Shown: one piece after another, positions 40,405 through 50,525 of the stretch
Layout of the letters: every line of letters starts with the position of its first letter
Numbering within the stretch: position 1 is the first letter of the stretch
Origin: Microbulbifer donghaiensis
Lineage (GTDB): Bacteria; Pseudomonadota; Gammaproteobacteria; Pseudomonadales; Cellvibrionaceae
Direction of reading: 5' to 3'
Assembly: GCF_900129095.1 (NCBI RefSeq)
Contig: NZ_FQVA01000001.1
Span: forward strand, 1,302,001 to 1,366,000
DNA length: 64,000 nucleotides
The notes under the pieces: generated by a model
What the model saw: the letters and a program-made list of their open reading frames with translations, nothing else
What the model was told of the DNA's origin: nothing
The model's database searches: none
Translations under genes and position numbers: made by a program

Positions 40405-40469
40405 CAAATTCGCCAGGAGCGAATTTGAACGCCGCAGGCGCCCGCAGGGCGCACGCCATGGGCGGCGTG
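40405..40469. repeat. Hairpin cluster with CAGGA loop upstream of rhlB
   Basis: Three dyads in a row: CAAATTCGC-CAGGA-GCGAATTTG (perfect 9-bp stem, 40,405-40,427), GCGCCC-GCA-GGGCGC (40,438-40,452) and CACGCC-ATGGGC-GGCGTG (40,452-40,469). The loops resemble those of the elements at 7.0 and 23.9 kb, and this cluster also lies in the gap between two leftward genes. Confidence 0.6.
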
Positions 40470-40499
40470 GGTTAAATAATCGGCGAGTATACCACCACT

Positions 40500-41129
40500 C
40501 TAGCGAGATTCTCTCCTGCCACAGTGACGGCAGATCCAATAGTCCAGACTGAAGAAGCGCCCCGCACCGCTGGACAGCAGTGCCAGCAGCATAATGAAGT
40601 AGGTGGCGGCGAACTCGATACCGTTTTTCAGGATGGTGAAATTACCGGCCTCGGTCAGCCACTCGTAGTGGCCATGCTCCTTGAGCAGCTCCACCGCCTT
40701 CTCCTTGCGTACCGCAGCCTCGGCAATCAGGTCCTTGCGCCACTCCCAGGGCATTACCAGGGTCTGGTCGGGCAGCGCGGACCAGCCGTACTGCCAGTGT
40801 GCCGTCACCGCGGCGACGGCCATCACGAACATCAGCGGTATCGCCACCAGTCGCACCCCCAGCCCGAGCAACAGCGCAATGCCGCCGAGCAGTTCAGTCA
40901 GGGCCGCCAGCCAGGCCATCAGCAGCGGTGCTGGCAGGCCCAGGCCCCAGTCCGGATTGCCGAACCAGGCGGCGACGTCGTCGATATGCCTTACCTTGTT
41001 CATCCCCGACAGGATAAAGATGGGCGCCAGGTAGATTCGCAGTGCCAGTGGAGCCAACCAGTCTATCGAGCGCACGCCGCGCAGGAAGCCGCCATAAAGC
41101 CGATTGAACCGGTCCGGTGTGCCATCCAT
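40500..41129 (-). CDS. DoxX-family membrane protein
   Basis: A 209-residue membrane protein of the DoxX/DoxD-like family, with four helices: LALRIYLAPIFILSGMNKVRH, LMAWLAALTELLGGIALLLGLGVRL, AIPLMFVMAVAAVTAHW and a C-terminal EFAATYFIMLLALLSSGAG. A polar loop between helices 3 and 4 (about 115-165) is longer than in minimal DoxX proteins. Family members are linked to redox or oxidative-stress functions, but no activity can be assigned. ATG 41129 follows AGAGGGCGAATT; an earlier ATG at 41162 is less likely. The protein ends CRHCGRRESR, a possible metal-binding CxxC. Confidence 0.8.
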   Translation of the reverse strand: MDGTPDRFNRLYGGFLRGVRSIDWLAPLALRIYLAPIFILSGMNKVRHIDDVAAWFGNPDWGLGLPAPLLMAWLAALTELLGGIALLLGLGVRLVAIPLMFVMAVAAVTAHWQYGWSALPDQTLVMPWEWRKDLIAEAAVRKEKAVELLKEHGHYEWLTEAGNFTILKNGIEFAATYFIMLLALLSSGAGRFFSLDYWICRHCGRRESR

Positions 41130-41206
41130 AATTCGCCCTCTTTGCCCGCGTTCGTTTTTCACTTTAGCCGACTAGTCGACGCACTACCCCCAGTTGTTAC
41201 ATCCCT

Positions 41207-42577
41207 ATGCTCAAGCTTTACCGACGGGCCACAGCCACCGAACTCTCGCACCTGACCACACTCGGCGGACCGCTGGTGGTCAGCAACCTTGCTGTCGTCA
41301 GCATGGGCGTTACCGACACCATCGTCGCCGGTCGCGCGGGCGAGGTGGACCTGGCGGGCCTGGCCCTGGGAGCGAGTATCTGGGCGGTCTTCGCAGTCAC
41401 CCTGATCGGCCTGCTGGCGGCGGTTTCGCCCCTGGTGGCGCACTTGCGCGGCGCACGGGACGAACAGGGCTGTGCGGCACATCTGCAACAGTCGCTGTGG
41501 ATCGCGCTGGTCGGGGGCCTGATCGTGGTTGGCGCCCTGCTGGCGGTGCCGCTGTGGAGCCACTGGATTGACACCGAGGAGCCGGTGCGCCGGGTACTGG
41601 AGCAGTACATGCTGGCGCTCGCCACCGGCACCCTGCCCTTTGCCGTCGGCACGGCGCTTCGCGGCTATTGCGAGGGCATGGGCCAGGTGCGCCCGGCCAT
41701 GCGGATATATCTCGCGGCGGCGGTCCTGAATATCCCGCTGGACATTCTGTTCGTGTTCGGCGCCGGACCGATACCCGCCATGGGCGGTGCCGGCTGTGGC
41801 TGGGCTACAGCCCTGGCGAGCTGGTCAATTGCCGCGGCACTTTTCTGGCACGCGGGCAACGACCCGGCCTACCGCGCGCTGCAACTCAGGCTGTTGCCGC
41901 CCCGCCCCCACTGGCCGACGCAGCGGCACCTGCTGGCGGTGGGACTGCCGATCTGCATCGGCGCGGCCAGTGAAGTCACCTTCTTCGCCAGCCTGACGAT
42001 ATTGCTGGCCCCCTACGGCGCCACCATCCTGGCAGCGCACCAGATAGGCCTGAATATCGGCTCGATCTTTTACCTGGTAGCACTCGCGCTGGCACAGGCG
42101 CTGAGTATCCGCACCGCACAGCTGCTGGGCCAGGGGCGCCCCAAGCGCGCCCGTTTCACCAGCAAGGTCGGGATCAGCAGCGGCGTGCTGTTTGCATTCG
42201 CCACCGGTGTGCTGCTGATCACCCTGCGCCATCCTTTCGTACTCGCCTACACCAGTAACGCCGATATCGTCGCCGTCGCAACCAATCTCCTGCTGCTGTG
42301 CGCCGCCTTCCAGCTGGTGGATGTGGCCCAGGCCATGGCCTGGGGCGCACTGCGTGGCTACCGGGATACCCGCGCCCCCATGTACATACAGCTGTTCTCC
42401 TACTGGCTGGTGGGGCTGACGGCCGCCTACTGGCTGGGAGAGAACTTTTGGGGGGTCTACGGTTACTGGGTAGGCATATGTATCGGACTGGGTACCGCGG
42501 CAATTCTGCTGGGGCTGCGCCTGTGGCGCACCAGTCACCGCGCTATCGCGGCCGTTCACCAAGGGGGCTCTAAGTAG
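41207..42577 (+). CDS. MATE-family multidrug efflux transporter (NorM-like)
   Basis: Na+ or H+ driven efflux pump. The 456 residues form about 12 membrane helices in two homologous halves. N-terminal signature: GGPLVVSNLAVVSMGVTDTIVAGRAGEVDLAGLALG. Second-half counterpart: GLPICIGAASEVTFFASLTILLAPYGATILAAHQIGLNIGS. Substrates are unknown; family members export cationic drugs or metabolites. Divergent from the DoxX gene with a 77-bp gap that must hold both promoters. Confidence 0.9.
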   Translation: MLKLYRRATATELSHLTTLGGPLVVSNLAVVSMGVTDTIVAGRAGEVDLAGLALGASIWAVFAVTLIGLLAAVSPLVAHLRGARDEQGCAAHLQQSLWIALVGGLIVVGALLAVPLWSHWIDTEEPVRRVLEQYMLALATGTLPFAVGTALRGYCEGMGQVRPAMRIYLAAAVLNIPLDILFVFGAGPIPAMGGAGCGWATALASWSIAAALFWHAGNDPAYRALQLRLLPPRPHWPTQRHLLAVGLPICIGAASEVTFFASLTILLAPYGATILAAHQIGLNIGSIFYLVALALAQALSIRTAQLLGQGRPKRARFTSKVGISSGVLFAFATGVLLITLRHPFVLAYTSNADIVAVATNLLLLCAAFQLVDVAQAMAWGALRGYRDTRAPMYIQLFSYWLVGLTAAYWLGENFWGVYGYWVGICIGLGTAAILLGLRLWRTSHRAIAAVHQGGSK

Positions 42578-42714
42578 CTCTATGGCCTCCCTGGCCCTGA
42601 GCGGTCAAATATCGTCGCCGGCCAAGGGAACGCTTTCGCTATAATCGCGCTCCAAGTCTTCACTCGACAGGCGCGTATTTCTGCCTGCAATCAAGTTTTA
42701 ACCGGAGTGACTGA

Positions 42715-44250
42715 ATGTTCTTGCGCTCGCCCCTGAGCCGATCTCGCCGCACACTGAGCATCGCAATACTGCTGGCATCCACCCAGGCCCTGGCCATGAA
42801 CGAGGCGGAGGAGCCGCAGGACAAGCCCATCCCGCAAGCGGAAAACGTGCAGCTGGACCAGCCGCTGACGGAGGAGCAGAAGCCGGCCGCGCCCGCTGAG
42901 ACCGAAAAGCAGACCCAGGACAAGTCCGCACCGGCTGGCACGGAAGGGGATCCCCTGCCCCAGGCGGAAAACCTGCAACTGGACCAGCCGATCGAGGAAC
43001 TGGAAGAGCTACCTGCGGCCGCCTCGGAGCCACAACCGGCAGAAACCGCACCCGCCGATGCCCAGCAGACACCGGCAGACAGCAAGCCGCGACAGACCGA
43101 CGCGCCCGCGCCGGAACAGGCCAAGCCATTGCGCCTGCTGGGCGCCGAGGTGCCGCCGGCCACCGCCACTCGCCTGGCCTGGTCCCCGTCACAGCATTTC
43201 GAGGGCGTCTACAGCTCCACCGCCGTACTGGTGGTCAATGGCGCCAATCCGGGGCCGACGCTCTGCCTGACTGCCGCCGTGCACGGTGACGAGCTGAACG
43301 GCATAGAGACGGTGCGCCGGGTAATGTACAACCTCGACGCCAACAATCTGAGCGGCGCTGTCATCGGTGTGCCCATCGTCAACCTGCAGGGCTTCCACCG
43401 CGGCTCCCGCTACCTGACCGACCGCCGCGACCTGAACCGCCATTTTCCCGGTGACCCCCGCGGCTCCTCGGCATCGCGTATCGCCCACTCGTTTTTCCAC
43501 GAGGTGATCAGCCACTGCAACGCCGTCGTGGACCTGCACACCGGTTCTTTCTACCGCACCAACCTGCCGCAGCTGCGCGGCGATCTGAGCAATCCCAAGA
43601 TCGTCAAGATGACAAAGGGGTTCGGCTCCACCGTGGTGCTGCACAGCGAGGGCGCCAAGGGCACCCTGCGTCGCGCGGCAGTTGAGGCCGGCATTCCGAC
43701 AGTCACGCTGGAAGCTGGCGCGCCGATGGTGCTGGACGAGCTGTCGGTGAGTCACAGCGTCAAGGGCATCCGCACCCTGCTGAACCAGCTCGGCATGGTG
43801 ACCAAGTTCCGCCTGTGGGGTGAGCCGGAGCCGGTTTACTACAACTCCACCTGGCAGCGCGCCACTACCGGCGGCATCATCTTCAGTGATGTGAAGCTGG
43901 GGCAGTTCGTGCGCAAGGGCGATCTGCTCGGCACGGTGACCAACCCGATCACTAATGTGCGCACCGAGATCCGCTCCCAGCACAACGGCCGCATTCTGGG
44001 TATGGCGATGGACCAGGTGGTACAGCCGGGCTTTGCCGCCTACCACATCGGCATTCAGGCTCCGCAGGAACAGATCAGCCCGCCGGAAGAAGTGACCGCA
44101 GAGGGCGAGCAGGCGGCACAGGAAACCGCGGCCCCTGCCGCGGAAGCCAAGCCGGTGGAAAGCGAGGCGCACGCCGATGAAGCCGCAGATGGCACCGCGG
44201 AAATGACGGAGAGCCAGTCGACCGACAACGACGGCCGCGACGAGGATTAA
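42715..44250 (+). CDS. Exported AstE/AspA-like zinc hydrolase with acidic linker
   Basis: A 511-residue protein: signal peptide (about 1-27, ending TQALA), a long Glu/Pro/Gln/Ala-rich linker (28-145), an M14-like succinylglutamate desuccinylase/aspartoacylase domain (about 160-450), and a second Ala/Glu-rich tail. Zinc ligands are visible: His190 and Glu193 in HGDELNG, and His275 in DLHTGS. The substrate-binding RRDLNRHFPG motif is at 237-246. The linker contains two near copies of PQAENxQLDQP. Exported members probably act on envelope or imported amides; the substrate is unknown. It converges on and overlaps the CDF gene by 4 bp. Confidence 0.85.
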   Translation: MFLRSPLSRSRRTLSIAILLASTQALAMNEAEEPQDKPIPQAENVQLDQPLTEEQKPAAPAETEKQTQDKSAPAGTEGDPLPQAENLQLDQPIEELEELPAAASEPQPAETAPADAQQTPADSKPRQTDAPAPEQAKPLRLLGAEVPPATATRLAWSPSQHFEGVYSSTAVLVVNGANPGPTLCLTAAVHGDELNGIETVRRVMYNLDANNLSGAVIGVPIVNLQGFHRGSRYLTDRRDLNRHFPGDPRGSSASRIAHSFFHEVISHCNAVVDLHTGSFYRTNLPQLRGDLSNPKIVKMTKGFGSTVVLHSEGAKGTLRRAAVEAGIPTVTLEAGAPMVLDELSVSHSVKGIRTLLNQLGMVTKFRLWGEPEPVYYNSTWQRATTGGIIFSDVKLGQFVRKGDLLGTVTNPITNVRTEIRSQHNGRILGMAMDQVVQPGFAAYHIGIQAPQEQISPPEEVTAEGEQAAQETAAPAAEAKPVESEAHADEAADGTAEMTESQSTDNDGRDED

Positions 44251-45164
44251 TCGCCGGGCGTCTGCGCACCGCTGACCCGGTCGATAATCAGCACGCCGGC
44301 GAGACTCAGCGGCTCCGGCTGCAGCGTGATGTGATCGATATCGAAGCGCTTGATCAGGGTTTCGCGCAGCCGCTCCAGCACCGCCGGCCAGGCCTGCAGG
44401 TCGTCGACGACGATATGCGCCGACAGGGACACGGTGCTGCTATCCAGACGCCAGATATGCAGGTCGTGCACGGAGCGCACGCCTTCCACCGCCGCCAGCG
44501 TCTCCCCCACCACCGGCAGGCTCAGCTCCCGCGGTACCCGTTCCATCAGCACATCTACCGCATCGCGCAGCAGGCGCAGGCTGGACACCAGGATCAGCAG
44601 GCAGATCAGCATCGACAGCAGCGGATCTATCGGCAGCCAGCCGGTGAAATAGATCACCGCGCCGGAAATCAGCGCTGCCACCGAACCGAGCAGATCACCC
44701 ATGACATGCAGCAGTGCGCCGCGAATATTCAGCGTCTGTTCGCCGCGGTGCAGTGTCCAGGCCACCAGCAAATTGACCAGCAAGCCGATAAACGCGATCA
44801 GCATCACGGTGCCGCCCTGCACCGGCTGTGGCGCGCGCAGTCTGCCCACCGCCGCATAGCAGATGCCGATCACGATCAACAGCATGAACACCGCGTTGAC
44901 GATCGCCGCCAGTACCTCCGCCCGGCCCCAGCCGAAAGACAGCTCGCGGTCCGCCGGCCGCTGGGCCAGCAGTGCGGCCACCGCGCCCAGTGCCAGCGCC
45001 AGTGAATCGGTGGCCATATGTCCGGCATCACCCAGCAGTGCCAGCGAACCGGACAACCAGCCACCGACCGCCTCAACTATCGCAAAGACGAAGGTGATAA
45101 TCAGGCCCCAGACCAGCGGACGCAGGTGGCCGCTGCCGTGGCGGTGATGGACGTGTTCGTGCAC
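44247..45164 (-). CDS. Cation diffusion facilitator metal exporter (CzcD/ZitB-like)
   Basis: Exports divalent metals such as Zn2+ by proton antiport. The 305 residues start His-rich (MHEHVHHRHGSGH). Six membrane helices follow, with the zinc-site motifs HMATDSLAL (helix II, preceded by LLGDAG) and HVMGDLLGS (helix V). A cytoplasmic C-terminal domain starts about residue 205 with SVHDLHIWRLDSSTVSLSAHIVV. Start is GTG with GGGAGGG upstream. The gene is preceded by prmC, 63 bp away in the same direction. Confidence 0.9.
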   Translation of the reverse strand: MHEHVHHRHGSGHLRPLVWGLIITFVFAIVEAVGGWLSGSLALLGDAGHMATDSLALALGAVAALLAQRPADRELSFGWGRAEVLAAIVNAVFMLLIVIGICYAAVGRLRAPQPVQGGTVMLIAFIGLLVNLLVAWTLHRGEQTLNIRGALLHVMGDLLGSVAALISGAVIYFTGWLPIDPLLSMLICLLILVSSLRLLRDAVDVLMERVPRELSLPVVGETLAAVEGVRSVHDLHIWRLDSSTVSLSAHIVVDDLQAWPAVLERLRETLIKRFDIDHITLQPEPLSLAGVLIIDRVSGAQTPGD

Positions 45165-45227
45165 GGATTCCCTCCCGGTGAAATCATTTTCTGCAATGCG
45201 CGCCGGACAGGAGCCATTGCGATGGAA

Positions 45228-46055
45228 TTATTTTTGCCCCAGCGTCAGCCGCTCCCAACCGGAAAAGTCCTCGCGGCTCTCGACATTGTGGAAACCCGCC
45301 GCGGCGAAAATATCGCGCACCGCCGCCGCCTGCTGCCAGCCGTGCTCCACCAGCAGCCAGCCGCCGGCAGTTAGAAATTCAACACTGCGCACGGCGATAT
45401 GTTCAATATCCGCCAGCCCCTCGCGGTCTGCCACCAGCGCCGAGCGCGGCTCAAAGCGCACATCGCCCTGCTCCAGATGCGGATCGGCGGCATCGATATA
45501 GGGGGGATTGCTGACGATCAGCTCGAACACCTGCGGCGCTATCTGTGCAAACCAGTCGCTTCGCACAATCTGCACATTGTCGAAACCCAGTGACCGTCGA
45601 TTTTCCTCCGCCAGCCTCGCGGCGTCCGCGGAACGTTCCGCGGCAACAATCTGCCAGCCAGGCCGTTCCGAAGCCAGCGCCAGCGCAATGGCACCGGTGC
45701 CGGTGCCCAGGTCCAGCGCGCGCAGCTGTTGCTGCGGGCAGAGCTCCAGTGCGGTTTCCACCAACAGTTCGGTTTCCGGGCGGGGGATGAGAGTGGACGC
45801 GTCGACTTTCAGCGGCAGCGACCAGAACTCCCGTTCACCGGTCAGGTGGGCCACCGGCTCGCCGCTGTGGCGGCGCGCCAGCAGCGCGTCGAACTGCCCC
45901 TGTTCCGCCACAGTCAGCTCGTATTCCGGCCAGGTATACAGCCAGGTGCGCGGGCGGCCGAGTACATGACCGAGCAGCACCTCGACATCGAGGCGGGCGC
46001 TGTCGCTGCCGGCGAGTTCGGCACTGCGGGCAAGATTCTGCTTGACGGTACTCAT
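45228..46055 (-). CDS. prmC: Peptide chain release factor N5-glutamine methyltransferase PrmC
   Basis: Methylates the Gln of the GGQ motif in RF1 and RF2. The 275 residues have the N-terminal helical PrmC domain, the SAM-binding LDLGTGTGAIALALA, and the substrate-binding NPPYID motif. I start at ATG 46055 (MSTVKQNLARSAEL); a TTG eight codons upstream is also open but gives an unusual N-terminus. It lies directly downstream of its substrate gene prfA, as in most relatives. Confidence 0.95.
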   Translation of the reverse strand: MSTVKQNLARSAELAGSDSARLDVEVLLGHVLGRPRTWLYTWPEYELTVAEQGQFDALLARRHSGEPVAHLTGEREFWSLPLKVDASTLIPRPETELLVETALELCPQQQLRALDLGTGTGAIALALASERPGWQIVAAERSADAARLAEENRRSLGFDNVQIVRSDWFAQIAPQVFELIVSNPPYIDAADPHLEQGDVRFEPRSALVADREGLADIEHIAVRSVEFLTAGGWLLVEHGWQQAAAVRDIFAAAGFHNVESREDFSGWERLTLGQK

Positions 46056-46106
46056 TGCCAAATATTCACTGCGTGGCAACCGCGTTAACAGTTACCGCGC
46101 AAGCCA

Positions 46107-47189
46107 TCACTGGCCCAGCGCCGCCAGCTGGTCCGCCTGGTGCTCGGTGCGCAGCGGTTCGATCACTTCCTCCAGCGCACCCTGCATAATTTCGTCCAGC
46201 TTATACAGAGTCAGGCCGATGCGGTGGTCGGTGACGCGCCCCTGGGGAAAGTTATAGGTGCGGATACGCTCGGAGCGATCGCCGCTGCCCACCAGACTTC
46301 TGCGCGCATCGGAAATCTCCCTGGCCGCCGCGGCTTCCTGTTCGCTGGAAAGCTTGGCCTGTAGCAGGGCCATCGCCTTGGCGCGGTTCTTGTGCTGCGA
46401 GCGCTCGTCCTGGCACTCGACCACGATACCGGTCGGAATGTGGGTCAGGCGCACCGCGGAGTCGGTCTTGTTGACGTGCTGACCACCGGCACCGGAGGCG
46501 CGGTAGGTGTCCACGCGCAGGTCCGCCTTGCTGATCTCAATGGCATCGCGCTCGTCGGGTTCCGGCATAACCGCCACGGTACAGGCGGATGTGTGGATGC
46601 GCCCCTGGGATTCGGTTTCCGGGACCCGCTGCACGCGGTGCGCACCAGACTCGAACTTTAATTTTGCGTAGACGTCCTCGCCGGCAACGCGGGTGATGAT
46701 TTCCTTGTAGCCGCCGTGCTCGCCGGGGTTCTCGCTGATAATCTCGATGCGCCAGCCCTGCTTTTCCGCGTAGCGGGAATACATGCGGAATAGGTCGCCG
46801 GAGAAAATCGCCGCTTCGTCACCACCGGTGCCGGCGCGGATTTCCAGAAAGACGTTCTTGCGGTCATTGGGGTCCTTCGGCAGCAACAGTGTCTGCAGCT
46901 CGCGCTCCAGCGGCTCCAGTTGCACTTCCGCCTCGCGCAACTCCTCCTGCGCCATCTCGCGCATTTCCGGGTCGCTCTCGTCGAGCATCTCGCGCGCCGC
47001 GGCCATATCGTCCTGCAGCTGTTTGTAGCGGCCGTAGCATTTCACCACTTCCTCCAGTTCGGAGTACTCGCGGGAGAGGTCGCGGAACTGCTCCTGATCG
47101 GATATCACCTCGGCGTCACCGAGCAGCGCCGACACCTCTTCGTGGCGCTCCTGCAGGTTTTCCAGTTTGTTCAGTAGCGAGTCTTTCAT
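46107..47189 (-). CDS. prfA: Peptide chain release factor 1
   Basis: Recognises UAA and UAG and releases the finished chain. The 360 residues carry the tripeptide PET (190-192), the RF1 form of the codon-reading motif, and the catalytic GGQ at 235-237 in [12 protein letters not shown]. It overlaps hemA by 4 bp (leftward hemA-prfA-prmC operon). The Gln at 237 is the expected PrmC target. Confidence 0.97.
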   Translation of the reverse strand: MKDSLLNKLENLQERHEEVSALLGDAEVISDQEQFRDLSREYSELEEVVKCYGRYKQLQDDMAAAREMLDESDPEMREMAQEELREAEVQLEPLERELQTLLLPKDPNDRKNVFLEIRAGTGGDEAAIFSGDLFRMYSRYAEKQGWRIEIISENPGEHGGYKEIITRVAGEDVYAKLKFESGAHRVQRVPETESQGRIHTSACTVAVMPEPDERDAIEISKADLRVDTYRASGAGGQHVNKTDSAVRLTHIPTGIVVECQDERSQHKNRAKAMALLQAKLSSEQEAAAAREISDARRSLVGSGDRSERIRTYNFPQGRVTDHRIGLTLYKLDEIMQGALEEVIEPLRTEHQADQLAALGQ

Positions 47190-48463
47190 CCGTCTTTTTT
47201 CTCTAAATCGATATCGGTCAGCGGGTCCAGCCCGACGATTTCCCGCGCGATACGCAGCCGCTCGAGGTCGCCCTCGGCGGTGGCGCGCTTGAGGCTGACG
47301 GTGGGCGCGTGAATGAGTTTGTTGGTCAGTGAACGGGCCAGCTGTTCGAGCAGCCGCCGCGGTTCCACTCCTTTGTCCAGCTGTTGCAGGGCGCGCTCCA
47401 GCTCGGCACCGCCGATTTCCTGGGCGCGCTGGCGGTAGCTGCGGATGGTGTCCACCGCACCGAGCGCCCGGCGCTCGCGCATAAACTCCGCCGCCGCTGT
47501 CTCGACGATAGAGTGCGCGGCCTCGGCGGCCTTCTCCCGCGAGCGCTTGCCCTCGTCGATCACGCCGCGCAGGTCGTCAACGGTATAGAGGTAGACGTCG
47601 TCCAGCTGCCCCACCTGAGATTCAATATCCCGCGGCACGGCGATATCCACCATGAATACCGGTCGGTGGCGACGTTTCTTCAGCGCCGATTCCACTGCGC
47701 CCTTGCCGAGAATCGGCAGCTGGCTGGCGGTGGAGCTGATGACGATGTCCGCACGGGGCAAATGCTCGGGAATATCCGCCAGCAGTATTGCCTCGGCGCC
47801 AAAGTTTTCAGCCAGCTGCTGCGCGCGGTTCAGGGTGCGGTTGGCGACGATCAGCCGACGCACCCCCTGCTCCAGCAAATGGCGCGCCACCAGTTCGATG
47901 GTCTCGCCGGCGCCGATCAGCAGTGCCGTCTGCTCCTTTAAATCGGTGAAGATGCGCGACGCCAGAGATACGGCGGCAAAAGCCACCGACACCGGATTTT
48001 CGCCGATGGCGGTCTCGGTACGCACCTTTTTCGCTACCGCAAACACCTGCTGGAACACACTGTGCAGCAGGGTGCCGACGCTGCCGCTTTCCCGCGCGAC
48101 CGCGTATGCGGACTTGATCTGCCCGAGGATCTGCGGCTCACCCAGCACCAGCGAGTCGAGCCCGCAGGCCACCCGCATCATATGGCGCACCGCCGCCTCA
48201 CCGCTGTAGCTGTAGCTGCAGCTGTCCAGCTGCTCGCGGGAGACGTGGTGGTAAGCGGCCAGCCATTCGAGCAGGCGTTCGCGCTCCACTTCGCCGTAGA
48301 TTTCGGTGCGGTTACAGGTCGACAGTATCGCCAGTTCCGGGCAGCTCAGAGCCTTGCGCGCTTCCGCAAGTGCACCGGGCATCACTTCGGGGGCAAAAGC
48401 CACCCGCTCGCGCACGTCGACGGGTGCGCTGTCGTGATTGATACCCAGAGCTAGGATTGGCAT
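47186..48463 (-). CDS. hemA: Glutamyl-tRNA reductase
   Basis: Reduces Glu-tRNA to glutamate-1-semialdehyde, the first step of tetrapyrrole synthesis by the C5 route. The 425 residues contain the catalytic Cys50 in [11 protein letters not shown], the [17 protein letters not shown] motif and an NADPH-binding region ([16 protein letters not shown]). The N-terminal [19 protein letters not shown] is classic. First gene of the operon with prfA and prmC; divergent from the TPR-lolB operon across 238 bp. Confidence 0.97.
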   Translation of the reverse strand: MPILALGINHDSAPVDVRERVAFAPEVMPGALAEARKALSCPELAILSTCNRTEIYGEVERERLLEWLAAYHHVSREQLDSCSYSYSGEAAVRHMMRVACGLDSLVLGEPQILGQIKSAYAVARESGSVGTLLHSVFQQVFAVAKKVRTETAIGENPVSVAFAAVSLASRIFTDLKEQTALLIGAGETIELVARHLLEQGVRRLIVANRTLNRAQQLAENFGAEAILLADIPEHLPRADIVISSTASQLPILGKGAVESALKKRRHRPVFMVDIAVPRDIESQVGQLDDVYLYTVDDLRGVIDEGKRSREKAAEAAHSIVETAAAEFMRERRALGAVDTIRSYRQRAQEIGGAELERALQQLDKGVEPRRLLEQLARSLTNKLIHAPTVSLKRATAEGDLERLRIAREIVGLDPLTDIDLEKKDG

Positions 48464-48701
48464 AGATTTCCGTTGGCGTTAAATCTTGAGGTGCGGAACC
48501 CGCGTTGGGGGCGCATTTTCCCGGGCAGCCGCCCCGCTTGCAAGGTCAGGAGACGGTTTAATTGCGCGCAGACTAGGGGATAGCACCGCCGCCGTACGGC
48601 CCCACACGCAATTCGCGACTAGAATTATACGGCGATAATCGTTTACAACACGCCACCCGCGCGCAGGCCCCCGCGCGGGGCCAACGTACGGATACGCCTA
48701 T

Positions 48702-50525
48702 ATGTTCCCTGTACCTCACCCGAATCCAGCCGCCAGATCCGTTTCGCCCCTGTCCCGCAAAAGCCTGATCGCGGCCGCCTTGTCGCTGCTCCTGGGTGCC
48801 TGCGCCCAGCAACAGGCCCAGGCTCCGGATCAGGCCCCTCCGCAGGAACCGCAGCAGGCCACCCCGCAGGAAAATGTGGCGCCAGTGCCCGCCGTCGCAA
48901 ACGAAACGGCGGTGCGCGCTTTCCCGATCGATACCTTCTATACGCTGCTGGTCGCCGAAGTCGCCGGCAACCGCGAGCAGTACGATGTCGCCCTGGCCAA
49001 CTATTTCCACCAGGCCGAGCGCACCCAGGATGCCGGCGTGGCCGCCCGCGCCACGCGCATTGCGCGCTTCCTCAACGCCCGGCGGGCGGCACTGCGCTCG
49101 GCGCGGCTGTGGGCGGAGCTGGAACCCGAAGATCCGGAGGCGCAGCTGGCCGCCACTGCCGAACTGACCCTGGCCGGCGACCTGGCCACCGCCCTGGTCC
49201 ATGCGAAGAAGGCACTGGCGCTGGGCGGCGATGCCCCCCTGCAATCCCTCGCCGCCACCGCCGTATCCAACCGCGAACTGACAGAGCAGATGATGCCCGA
49301 ATTCCGGCGACTGGCGGAGAAATACCCCACCAATGGTGAGGTGGTACTGGCCTATGCCATGATGTTGCGCGCCTCCGAACAGTACCCGCAAGCGCTGGCC
49401 CTGGTGCGCCGCGTGCAGGAACAGCATCCGCGCCTGCTTGATGCGCCGCTGCTGGAGACACACCTGCTCGTCGACATGGACAAACGACAGGAGGCGATTC
49501 ATCTGCTGGAGAAACTGGTCAGCATCTACCCACAGGAAAGTCGTCTGCGCCTGCAGTATGCGCGCCTGCTGATCCGCGAGGATCTCGCGCTGGCCCAACA
49601 GCAGTTTGCGGAACTGGTAAAACAGAACCCCAGGGACGGCAACCTGATCCTCTCCCTGGCGCTGATTCGCTACGAAACCGACCATATCGACGAAGCCAAA
49701 CCGCTGTTCGAACGGCTGCTGACACTGGAACAGCACCAATCGGCCGCGCATTTTTACCTGGCCGGCATCGCCGAAAAGGAAAAGGACATTCCCACCGCAG
49801 TGGCCCACTACCGCAAGGTTGAGCCGGGCAATGACTATGTCGAGGCCATCACTCGCGGCACAGAGCTACTTGCAGTCTCCGGGCAGAGTGACGACAACCG
49901 CGCGTGGTTTGTCGAGTTGCGACAGCGGCATCCGCAACAGGAGGAACACTTTTACCTGATGGAAGCCGAACTACTGCGCAAAAACGATCTGCACCAGCAG
50001 GCCCTGAAGCTGGTTGATCAGGCCCTGGAAAAGCACAGTGATAGCGGCAGGCTGATTTACACCCAGGCCCTGCTCAATGACAAACTCGGCAACGGAGCCG
50101 CTTTTGAACAGGGCATGCGCAAACTGCTGGAGCGGGATCCCGACAACGCCACCATTCTCAACGCGCTGGGTTACAAGCTGATAGACGACGAGTCCCGCCA
50201 CGACGAGGCCCTGCAACTCATCAGCAAGGCACTGGAACTGCGCCCGGATGACGCGGCGATCATCGACAGCATGGGCTGGATACAGTACCGTCTCGGCAAT
50301 CACAACGAAGCCGTAAAATATCTGCAGGAAGCCCTGGAGAAATTACCCGACCACGAAATTGCCGCCCACCTCGGCGAAGTATTGTGGGTGCAGGGTAATC
50401 GCGAAAAGGCCATGGAAGTCTGGCAACAGGGCATGAAAAACAATCCGCAGAGCACCATCATTCCGGCCGCGATGAAACGCCTGCAAATCAACGAATCATT
50501 GGAGCAACATGCATCCGACAACTGA
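48702..50525 (+). CDS. TPR-repeat lipoprotein
   Basis: A 607-residue protein with a lipoprotein signal: hydrophobic SLIAAALSLLLGAC, lipobox LGAC at about Cys34. A Gln/Pro-rich linker (35-65) follows, then many TPR-like helical repeats through to the C-terminus (for example MGWIQYRLGNHNEAVKYLQEALEKLPDHEIAAHLGEVLW). Pseudomonas has an equivalent TPR gene (PA4667) in this exact place, between hemA and lolB. It probably scaffolds protein contacts at the outer membrane; partners are unknown. Its end overlaps the start of lolB by 17 bp, so they are translationally linked. Confidence 0.88.
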   Translation: MFPVPHPNPAARSVSPLSRKSLIAAALSLLLGACAQQQAQAPDQAPPQEPQQATPQENVAPVPAVANETAVRAFPIDTFYTLLVAEVAGNREQYDVALANYFHQAERTQDAGVAARATRIARFLNARRAALRSARLWAELEPEDPEAQLAATAELTLAGDLATALVHAKKALALGGDAPLQSLAATAVSNRELTEQMMPEFRRLAEKYPTNGEVVLAYAMMLRASEQYPQALALVRRVQEQHPRLLDAPLLETHLLVDMDKRQEAIHLLEKLVSIYPQESRLRLQYARLLIREDLALAQQQFAELVKQNPRDGNLILSLALIRYETDHIDEAKPLFERLLTLEQHQSAAHFYLAGIAEKEKDIPTAVAHYRKVEPGNDYVEAITRGTELLAVSGQSDDNRAWFVELRQRHPQQEEHFYLMEAELLRKNDLHQQALKLVDQALEKHSDSGRLIYTQALLNDKLGNGAAFEQGMRKLLERDPDNATILNALGYKLIDDESRHDEALQLISKALELRPDDAAIIDSMGWIQYRLGNHNEAVKYLQEALEKLPDHEIAAHLGEVLWVQGNREKAMEVWQQGMKNNPQSTIIPAAMKRLQINESLEQHASDN

